NCBI GenBank assembly: GCA_903906615.1 | Contig: CAIVKT010000383.1 | Span: 1-13,405 of the forward strand | Source of the DNA: an uncultured Bacteroidota bacterium | Lineage (GTDB): Bacteria > Bacteroidota > Bacteroidia > Chitinophagales > Chitinophagaceae | Reading direction: 5' to 3' | DNA length: 13,405 nt | Shown here: piece by piece, positions 8,501 through 13,405 of the stretch | Position numbering within the stretch: position 1 is the first letter of the stretch | How the letters are laid out: every line of letters begins with the position of its first letter | The notes under the pieces: model-generated | Seen by the model: only the letters and a program-made list of their open reading frames with translations | What the model was told of the DNA's origin: nothing | Database searches by the model: none | Made by a program: the position numbers and the translations under genes

Positions 8501-10234
8501 ACCTGAACAATAAGAGCCACCACCTGTAACGGAGTACACATTGGGTGCTGGGATAACGGAAATAGTGGTGGAGCGCATGGTGGACATGCAGGTGGTGGAG
8601 GGATTTGTGGCTATTGCTGTATAAGTGCCGGCAGGCTGAGGACCCCAATCTAAAACGGACCCAGTACCAGAGGTTGCGGCAAGCCACGGAGAGCTACCGC
8701 GATATATCTGATACATTATCCCAGGATCAGATCCATTTAAAGTAAGGTCAGCGCCTGTACTACCTGCGCAGTAGCCGCCGCCTGAACCTGTGGTAAGTAT
8801 GTAAACTGTAGGTGCGGGGTTGATGACAATGGGTGCGGAGCCGGTCATATTACTGCTACAGCCGGTGCAGGTGTTGAGCGCCACGGCAGTATAGGTACCG
8901 CCTGCGGTGAGCATACCGAAATCAATAGCAGAACCCGTGCCGGGAATGGCAGTACCTACAGGAGTACCGGCAAGATATAGCTGGTAAGTAGTGCAGCCGC
9001 CTGCGCTACCTGTGAGGCCGACGTGAACGCCTGTGCTGCCTGCACAATAGCTACCACCGCCGGACATGCTGAACACAGCAGGCGTGGCGCTAACGGTAAC
9101 GGTGGCATTTGCAGCACAACCCGTAGGTAATGTATAGGTAATAGCCGAAGTGCCGGGACTGATGCAAGAGGCTATACCTGTGGTAGCCCCGATAGTGGCC
9201 ACCGCTGTGCTGCTGCTTGTCCATGTGCCACCCGCAGCGCTGCTCAGATTTACAGAAGAGCCCACACAGCCAGCAAAGCCGGGAGTTGCGGTAATAGGCG
9301 TCGGCAGGGCATTTATAGTAACATTGCTCACAGAAACGCAGCCCGATGCAAGCGTATAAGAGATAGTAACACTGCCTGCCACTACAGCTGTGGCTATGCC
9401 TGAGGAACTGCCGATAGTAGCGATCGCTGAATAGTTGCTGGACCAGTTGCCGCCGTATGGCGAGGCAAAATAAGAACCGGTAGCACCCGCGCAAAATGAT
9501 GATGGGCCTGATATAGCAGAAGGCAGGATATTCACGGTAACTGTCGCATAAGTGGAGCAACCAGTAGGGAGTGTGTAGATGATATTAGCCGTACCAATGC
9601 TGGCGCTGGCAACCACGCCCGAAGTACTGACGAGCGCTACAGAGGGATTGCTACTGCTCCAGGTGCCGCCGCCGGGCGCTGCCAGTGTAGTGGTGCCGCC
9701 TGCGCATATGCCGAGTGTGCCTGTGATGGATGGCGCAGCGGGATTGACCGTAACCATGGTATTGGCTATACAACCAGTACCAACAGTATAGTAAATAGTG
9801 GCTGTGCCTGTGGAATTAACCGTAATAGCACCGAATGAATTGACAGAAGCCACAGTAGGATTGCTGCTGCTCCACGCCCCCCCCGTTGTACTATTGGATG
9901 CCGTAGCGCCACTCCCGATGCAAAGCGGCCCGGAAACGGTAATGGCCGATGGCGAAGCGTATACACTGACCGTAGCCACTGAAAAATCGGTACCCGTGGT
10001 ATAAGTGATAGTTGCCGAGCCTGCAGCAACGCCGCTCACTATGCCCGAAATGGAACCTACGGCGGCTATAGTGGCATCGCTGCTGCTCCAAACGCCGCCT
10101 GCTGATGTATCGCTGAGGGTGGTAGCACTGCCGGCGCATACACTGTAAACGCCCGTAATAGGGCCTGTAGCGTATGAAAAATACGATAGTAACAGGGTGA
10201 TGATAGTGAGAATATGGTACTTTACTTGTTTCAT
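5585..10234 (-). CDS. Giant Ig-like/YQLY-repeat T9SS cargo protein (1549 aa)
   Basis: Paralogue of the 973-residue protein with the same plan and more repeats. Signal peptide at 1-22 (KQVK, hydrophobic core, cut near SYA). Five Ig-like domains at about 23-97, 98-168, 169-239, 240-312 and 313-386; all but the first carry a cysteine pair. Seven YQLY repeats span about 387-1002; one reads YQIY and one YKLY. Ig-like domains follow at about 1008-1092 and 1094-1168; the second is missing from the shorter paralogue. A YTWSPATALSCTAC segment (1175-1238), the conserved VWLIQFNPSDSS module (1241-1350) and a regulatory-like beta domain (about 1353-1445, VYLKDALTGVILTYTYTD) come next. The T9SS type A sorting domain is 1467-1549 (LLVYPNPAKD, FDITGNQVY, LQDGIYLLTI, TKLLIQ). 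No catalytic motif is seen. Two G8 tracts interrupt the coding strand. The start at 10234 is supported by the signal peptide and by the 116-bp gap to the preceding gene. A surface or secreted adhesin-like role is inferred. Confidence 0.95.
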   Translation of the reverse strand: MKQVKYHILTIITLLLSYFSYATGPITGVYSVCAGSATTLSDTSAGGVWSSSDATIAAVGSISGIVSGVAAGSATITYTTGTDFSVATVSVYASPSAITVSGPLCIGSGATASNSTTGGAWSSSNPTVASVNSFGAITVNSTGTATIYYTVGTGCIANTMVTVNPAAPSITGTLGICAGGTTTLAAPGGGTWSSSNPSVALVSTSGVVASASIGTANIIYTLPTGCSTYATVTVNILPSAISGPSSFCAGATGSYFASPYGGNWSSNYSAIATIGSSSGIATAVVAGSVTISYTLASGCVSVSNVTINALPTPITATPGFAGCVGSSVNLSSAAGGTWTSSSTAVATIGATTGIASCISPGTSAITYTLPTGCAANATVTVSATPAVFSMSGGGSYCAGSTGVHVGLTGSAGGCTTYQLYLAGTPVGTAIPGTGSAIDFGMLTAGGTYTAVALNTCTGCSSNMTGSAPIVINPAPTVYILTTGSGGGYCAGSTGADLTLNGSDPGIMYQIYRGSSPWLAATSGTGSVLDWGPQPAGTYTAIATNPSTTCMSTMRSTTISVIPAPNVYSVTGGGSYCSGSGGAHIALAASDAGINYQLYMGTSAVGAPLAGTGAGLDLGAHTAAGTYTVVATNATYGCTAAMAGSATISVAPLPSVYNVTGGGAFCPGGGAHVGLLYSAAGYGYQLYRDHIAVGTTVAGINAALDFGMLATPGTYSVIATNLSTGCAAIMADTAALIANPAPVVHNVTGSASYCAGGAGVPIGLDNSNPGIKYKLYDGSTFIASLNGTGAALDYGHRTAAGTYTITAIDTTTSCNDTMHGYATIVISPLPAIYTLTGGGAYCPGGTGSHIGMSGSATGVSYQLYAGSTPSGAPVAGTGASLDFGIEAIGTYGVIATNTTTGCTSTMAGTPVVTLSSLPDVFSMAGGGSYCPGDTGRHVYLSGSISGTTYQLYHNGTPVGTPVIGVGTGLDFGLETITGTYTVTATNSTGCTDSMAASAVVGINPALRASLTITAVPGDTVCMGASVTFTANPVNGGSAPAYAFIVNGVTIGVGPTYTYIPNTGDIVSAVMTSSATCATPSTVESETHEMTVITDPVISGSSSVCLGGTTTLSSVAGGAFTSSDPAVATVAFVGGTPGVVTGMAVGVTNISYTIAPGCVSVQSISVNPVPTVTVTNVAVSCSGDYTLTASGASTYTWSPATALSCTACSVTTSSPTSLVLYHVTGTNAVGCSATDTVSVDANRVTGYITYSGSPSDSLKVWLIQFNPSDSSLTGLDSTYTCMSSGTPYYEFKDVAAGSYIVKAKLLGGTPGTTGYIPTYGRSTPYWYDATSATHISSSDILNVSLAYGTVPYGPGFIGGLISMGAGRGTSGDVPAPHMTVYLKDALTGVILTYTYTDATGAYAFPNLSYGSYIVYPEDFGYTTTPSGTLTLADFTDTVRGLNFKEHLTARTITPITPTVNGVKSISSNEQLLVYPNPAKDALTISWSNEDANPADIVIFDITGNQVYNTTLHISTAAGHQQLTLPSLQDGIYLLTIRSQTINYNTKLLIQR
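7229..9076 (-). repeat. Seven YQLY repeats in the 1549-residue protein
   Basis: Residues about 387-1002, units of about 85-88 residues starting near 387, 476, 565, 655, 742, 830 and 918. Each has a GGGxYC-type start, a YQLY-type motif, a GTGxxLDxG turn, a GTYxVxATN strand and usually a TGCxxxM end. The units are clearly diverged, and the fourth and fifth are the least regular. Confidence 0.88.
7966..7973 (-). repeat. G8 homopolymer tract inside the coding region
   Basis: Eight C on the plus strand give GGGGGGGG on the coding strand, at codons for Ala-Gly-Gly-Ala near residues 754-757 (the YCAGGAG motif of the fifth YQLY repeat). A slip of one base would shift the frame and remove the T9SS tail. 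Confidence 0.85.
9877..9884 (-). repeat. Second G8 homopolymer tract, near the N-terminus
   Basis: Eight G on the coding strand at codons Thr-Gly-Gly-Ala near residues 117-120 (the GGAW motif of the second Ig-like domain). A frameshift here would stop synthesis early and act as an on/off switch. Confidence 0.85.
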
Positions 10235-10350
10235 AAATGCTTATTTTTCTGCTGCACAGTTCCTTCGCTATATATAAGGCGTAGAATTGTCACAAAATGT
10301 TAGTACTAATAAAAATATTTTTTTACTTAATAAATATAGCTAAATGCTTG
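10235..10350. other. AT-rich gap between the NHL gene and the 1549-residue gene
   Basis: 116 bp, very AT-rich, without hairpin repeats or a clear terminator. It contains a small palindrome, TTAGTACTAA (10300-10309). No convincing TTTG/TAnnTTTG promoter pair is seen. The two flanking genes may be co-transcribed, but the gap leaves room for a promoter. Confidence 0.5.
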
Positions 10351-13341
10351 CTACTGTGATATCTTAACAATTTTTTTTGATATTAACTTATGGTTATTTT
10401 CATCGTATAAAGTGAGCATGTACATGGCATCGGGCAGACCGGTGAGGTCTACCTCGTTGGTATTATATATTGTTTTTATGTTTTTACCATCCATACACAG
10501 CACCCTGGCAGTTACGGGCTTGCACCAATTGATATGCACCACGTTAACCGCAGGATCGGGAAAAATGAGTATTGCCTGGGCATCACAGCCGCTGGCGAGG
10601 AAGCTGTCGGCAATAGCGGCGCAGCCATATTGGTTGGATACGGTGACCGTATAATCGCCGGATACCAGCACCAGGTAGGTATCCACCACAGCGCCGGGAA
10701 TGTTGCTGCCACCCGTAGACCATTGGTAGGCCGCATAGCCGGGTGTGGCAAAAAGCACGCTTTGCTTTTCGGTGATGAGGGGCTTTGAGGGCAGCGGGTC
10801 TATGGTGATGGTGCGTATGGCCGAACCTGTGCCACAGGTATTGGTTATGCTGTAGCTGATGTTATCGGTACCGGCGGTAATGCCCGTTACGGCAACCTGC
10901 AAGCCCGAAACGGCATAAGTGGCATTGGTATTTTCTATGCTCCATACCCCGCCTGTATCGGCTTCATTGAGCGTGGTGGTGGCCTGCACACAAATTTCGG
11001 CATTGCCGGTAATTGCCGGTGGCTGTTGGAAGGTCTCGACCGTGATGATGTGTGTAACGAATGCCGAGCAAAAGCTATCGGCAACGGTGTACAGGACGGT
11101 ATCAGCGCCGCTTTGCAGGCCCGTGACCCTGCCTGCGGCTACAACCGCATTGGTATTGGTGGCGCTCCATGTGCCTGCGGGAACAGCATCTGCCAGCGAT
11201 ATGGAATTGCCCACGCATACAGCAGCATCCCCGGTGATGAGGCCCGGCGCAGGCAAGGAATCTACGATCACCTGCTTTGAGGTGGTGAGCGAGCTGCAAC
11301 CATTGCCTACAGTATAGGTGATGGTATCAGTACCCGGGCTGATGCCTGTGAGCACCCCTGCCGAAACAGAGGCAAAGGCATATTGGCTGCCCCAGACTCC
11401 CCCACCCACGTTCTCGGTAAGTATTATTGCCGAGCCGACACACACCCTGCCGGGGCCGCTTATAGCGCCCGCCGTAGTTATAGGCGGAATGACGGAAATA
11501 ATAATTGTTGTGGTATCGCTGTCGGGACCGTTGGTGACCCGCACTATGAGGGTATCGTTGCCTATATAGCCTGTGGCGGGGGCGTAGAACAAGCCCGTAG
11601 GCGCATATTCGGAACCTGTAGCAGTAGCAGTGTATGCTACTAATGCCGAGCCGTGATATGGCCCAGATACACGGCTCCAGGTATCGGTAGCGCCTGCGCT
11701 GAGGTCGGTAATGGCCAGCAGGGAATCTATGAATACACGCCCTTCATTCTCGCAAACGGAGAGCGACTGTGCATCGCCACGAACGAACCTGACATCCTTA
11801 ACGTGTGGCATTTTGCGGATGCGCACATTATCCAGGTCGGCGATAAAAATATTCTGTGCCGGGTCCATCACTACTCCAATGGGATGCGATAGTTTGCAGG
11901 CAATAGACGGCCCGCCATCGCCGAAGAAGCCCATATCGCCGGTGCCTGCTGCGGTAGTGATGATGCCGCTGGTACTGATGCGGCGTACCCGGTTGTTGTG
12001 GCAATCAGTAATGTACACAACACCGGCGGCAGATACGCACACAGATGAAGGGGTATTGAAAGCAGCCGCAGTAGCCGGGCCCGTATCGCCACCATAGCTG
12101 GTATCGCCGTTGCCGGCAATGGTATAGACTATGCCCGAAGGCAGCACTTTGCGCACACGGTTGTGGTCGGCATCGCAGATGTATACGTTGCCTGCATTGT
12201 CGGTAGCCAGCCCCTGCACATGCCCGAATGATGCAGTAAGGGCAGAGCCGCCATCGCCACCAAAGCCAAAGTAGCCATTGCCTGCAAATGCGTGGATGAT
12301 GCCCGAGGGGTCTATGCGGCGCACGCGGTTATTGTTGTAGTCACCAACATACACATTACCTGCGGCATCTACAGCTATACCCACAGGGCTTTCGATCCTG
12401 GCATCTGTAGCAGGGCCGCCATCGCCGCTGTTGCCTATACTGTCGGAGCCTGCTATGGTGGTGATGATGCCCGCAGTATTTACTTTTCTCACCCTGTGGT
12501 TCGACTGGTCTGCGATGAATATATTACCGGCTGCATCTGCCGCTATACCCCAGTTCTGCGCCAGCTGTGCGGCCGTGGCAGCAATGTTATCTCCATTGTA
12601 GCCGCTAATACCTGTGCCTGCTACGGTGGTGATGATGCCGAATGTATCCACCTTACGCACACAACTATTCTGCTGATCGCTGATGTAGATATTGCCTGCG
12701 GCATCTGAGGCTACGCTGGTGGGTGAATCTAATGTGGCAAGCAGGGCGCTGCCTCCGTTACCTGTATGTCCGATACTGCCACCACCTGCGTAGGTGTTGA
12801 TGACCTGGGCGTGAGCGGTGAAGGTGAGGAGGAGCGCGAAGAGGAGTGCGAGGGTGTAGTTTGTTCTGTGCGAATGAGTTGCCTGTACCGCGCGAGTGCC
12901 ACCACCCCTGATTGTACAAAAGAAGCTTCGCTCTTTTGTACAATCGGTCCCCTCCTTGGCAGGAGGGGAGTTACTTATTGTCTGTCCTGCGCGAGATGAC
13001 CTCTCCCCGCCCCTCTCCGAAGGAGAGGGTGAGGTCGAATGAGTTGCCTGTCCGGTGCGAGTGCCACCACCCCTGATTGTACAAAAGAAGCTTCGTTCTT
13101 TTGTACAATCGGTCCCCTCCTTGGCAGGAGGGGAGTTACTTATTGCCAGTCCTGCGAGAGGTACTACCCCCACCCCTCCCGCAGAAAATGCGGGACGTTG
13201 TGCCGGGGAGTGCCGCTTGGTTGTGTTATGTAGCCAATGGCAACTGAATTGTAATTCCATAGCAATCCCCCGCGCACGGTCCCGCATTTTCTGCGGGAAA
13301 GGTATTGCCGGCCGATAGGAGGGGCGCTGGGGATTGGTCAT
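10351..13341 (-). CDS. NHL beta-propeller/Ig-like T9SS cargo protein, start uncertain
   Basis: Residue numbers count from the ATG at 13341. Residues 1-157 are translated repeat DNA, including the motif ISNSPPAKEGTDCTKERSFF at 67-86 and again at 122-141, and are unlikely to be native. A good signal peptide follows at about 158-178 (NYTLALLFALLL, cut after AHA). Six NHL repeats span about 180-512, each about 55 residues with GDGGPAT, AGNVYV and NNRVRKV motifs, predicted to form a six-bladed propeller. A linker or cadherin-like region (513-616) precedes Ig-like domains at about 618-694, 700-770 and 774-848 and a last beta domain (853-918). A T9SS-type tail lies at 923-996, with FPDPA in place of YPNPA. 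No in-frame ATG, GTG or TTG lies between residue 57 and the signal peptide, so the native start is missing or displaced. Start options are residues 1, 19, 28 (ATG) or 57 (GTG). The body is an extracellular binding or scaffold protein by family; whether the gene is still exported is open. Confidence 0.8.
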   Translation of the reverse strand: MTNPQRPSYRPAIPFPQKMRDRARGIAMELQFSCHWLHNTTKRHSPAQRPAFSAGGVGVVPLAGLAISNSPPAKEGTDCTKERSFFCTIRGGGTRTGQATHSTSPSPSERGGERSSRAGQTISNSPPAKEGTDCTKERSFFCTIRGGGTRAVQATHSHRTNYTLALLFALLLTFTAHAQVINTYAGGGSIGHTGNGGSALLATLDSPTSVASDAAGNIYISDQQNSCVRKVDTFGIITTVAGTGISGYNGDNIAATAAQLAQNWGIAADAAGNIFIADQSNHRVRKVNTAGIITTIAGSDSIGNSGDGGPATDARIESPVGIAVDAAGNVYVGDYNNNRVRRIDPSGIIHAFAGNGYFGFGGDGGSALTASFGHVQGLATDNAGNVYICDADHNRVRKVLPSGIVYTIAGNGDTSYGGDTGPATAAAFNTPSSVCVSAAGVVYITDCHNNRVRRISTSGIITTAAGTGDMGFFGDGGPSIACKLSHPIGVVMDPAQNIFIADLDNVRIRKMPHVKDVRFVRGDAQSLSVCENEGRVFIDSLLAITDLSAGATDTWSRVSGPYHGSALVAYTATATGSEYAPTGLFYAPATGYIGNDTLIVRVTNGPDSDTTTIIISVIPPITTAGAISGPGRVCVGSAIILTENVGGGVWGSQYAFASVSAGVLTGISPGTDTITYTVGNGCSSLTTSKQVIVDSLPAPGLITGDAAVCVGNSISLADAVPAGTWSATNTNAVVAAGRVTGLQSGADTVLYTVADSFCSAFVTHIITVETFQQPPAITGNAEICVQATTTLNEADTGGVWSIENTNATYAVSGLQVAVTGITAGTDNISYSITNTCGTGSAIRTITIDPLPSKPLITEKQSVLFATPGYAAYQWSTGGSNIPGAVVDTYLVLVSGDYTVTVSNQYGCAAIADSFLASGCDAQAILIFPDPAVNVVHINWCKPVTARVLCMDGKNIKTIYNTNEVDLTGLPDAMYMLTLYDENNHKLISKKIVKISQ
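11806..12804 (-). repeat. Six NHL repeats (beta-propeller)
   Basis: Residues about 180-512 of the NHL gene. Successive units of about 55 residues carry the recurring order I.T.AG.G..G..GDGG.A......P.G...D.AGN.Y..D..N.RVRK. Six blades are visible. NHL propellers of this kind are common in exported Bacteroidota proteins and bind partners rather than catalyse reactions in most known cases. Confidence 0.85.
12871..12995. repeat. Composite hairpin repeat, copy B (partial)
   Basis: Starts at CGAATGAGTTGCCTGT (12871) and is a direct repeat of copy C at an offset of exactly 165 bp. It has the variable-stem hairpin GATTGTACAAAAGA (12910-12923) paired with TCTTTTGTACAATC (12932-12945), apex AGCTTCGC, and the CCCCTCCT/AGGAGGGG hairpin (12949-12956 with 12961-12968). 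It lacks the pyrimidine/purine hairpin on its left, where the NHL gene's signal-peptide codons begin instead. Confidence 0.88.
12998..13160. repeat. Composite hairpin repeat, copy C (complete)
   Basis: GACCTC (12998-13003) pairs with GAGGTC (13031-13036), enclosing CCCTCTCC-GAA-GGAGAGGG (13011-13029). Then comes the hairpin GATTGTACAAAAGA (13075-13088) with TCTTTTGTACAATC (13097-13110), apex AGCTTCGT, and CCCCTCCT (13114-13121) with AGGAGGGG (13126-13133). Module order matches copy A at 5295-5436. Confidence 0.88.
13177..13298. repeat. Inverted pair of 19-bp hairpins
   Basis: TCCCGCAGAAAATGCGGGA (13177-13195) and its exact reverse complement (13280-13298) bracket 84 bp. Each copy also folds on itself (TCCCGCA with TGCGGGA, 5-nt loop). 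In the minus-strand frame the right copy contains the ATG of residue 19. Confidence 0.85.
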
Positions 13342-13363
13342 GGAATGGTCTTGTAATTTATCC

Positions 13364-13395
13364 TAAAAATATTGCTTTTTAAAGGAAACCCCAAA
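13364..13395 (-). promoter_or_regulatory. Candidate Bacteroidota-type promoter
   Basis: On the minus strand, TTTG (13395-13392) is followed after 20 bp by TATTTTTA (13371-13364). The Bacteroidota consensus is TTTG, 19-21 bp, TAnnTTTG, so this misses one fixed base of the -7 box. It lies 23 bp upstream of the ATG at 13341. The TTTG belongs to the CCCCAAACCCCTAAAGG repeat, so the match may be chance. Confidence 0.35.
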
Positions 13396-13405
13396 CCCCT
13401 AAAGG
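13386..13405. repeat. CCCCAAACCCCTAAAGG repeat, cut by window edge
   Basis: Matches 5246-5264 base for base over AACCCCAAACCCCTAAAGG. The second half of the expected CCCC-TAAA-GGGG hairpin lies beyond the window. Confidence 0.75.

Overview
The window looks like a Bacteroidota chromosome, most likely from the Chitinophagales/Chitinophagaceae (an inference from protein style, not a match to a named genome). The evidence is very long secreted proteins made of Ig-like repeats rich in Ser, Thr, Gly and Ala, C-terminal type IX secretion (T9SS type A) sorting domains with YPNP-type motifs, AT-rich leaders without clear Shine-Dalgarno sequences, and the intergenic hairpin repeats common in this phylum. 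All four genes lie on the minus strand and fill nearly the whole window. I found no plus-strand gene, RNA gene, CRISPR array or transposase.

In transcription order (right to left): (1) 13341-10351, an NHL beta-propeller plus Ig-like domain protein with a T9SS tail. Its 5' end is overrun by hairpin repeats, and its signal peptide has no nearby start codon. (2) 10234-5585, a 1549-residue protein with five Ig-like domains, seven 'YQLY' repeats, further Ig-like domains, a conserved pre-terminal module and a T9SS tail. (3) 5177-2256, a 973-residue paralogue with the same plan but three plus three repeats, ended by a strong terminator at 2195-2230. (4) 1984 to beyond the left edge, a third protein built from a 291-residue (873-bp) super-repeat of four Ig-like domains. 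The window cuts it before its stop codon.

Genes 2-4 are large extracellular proteins: each has a signal peptide and repeats, and the complete ones have a T9SS tail. None shows a catalytic motif, so adhesion, surface-layer or matrix roles are the likely reading. The number of repeats differs between paralogues, and the 873-bp period is exact, which points to growth by in-frame recombination. Two G8 tracts in the largest gene could make it phase-variable.

The intergenic DNA at 5178-5584 and the 12871-13405 region share a modular repeat family: a CCCCTAAAGGGG hairpin, a pyrimidine/purine hairpin, a hairpin whose stem sequence varies while its apex is conserved, and a CCCCTCCT/AGGAGGGG hairpin. 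This family, and its fusion into the 5' end of the NHL gene, is the least explained part of the window.
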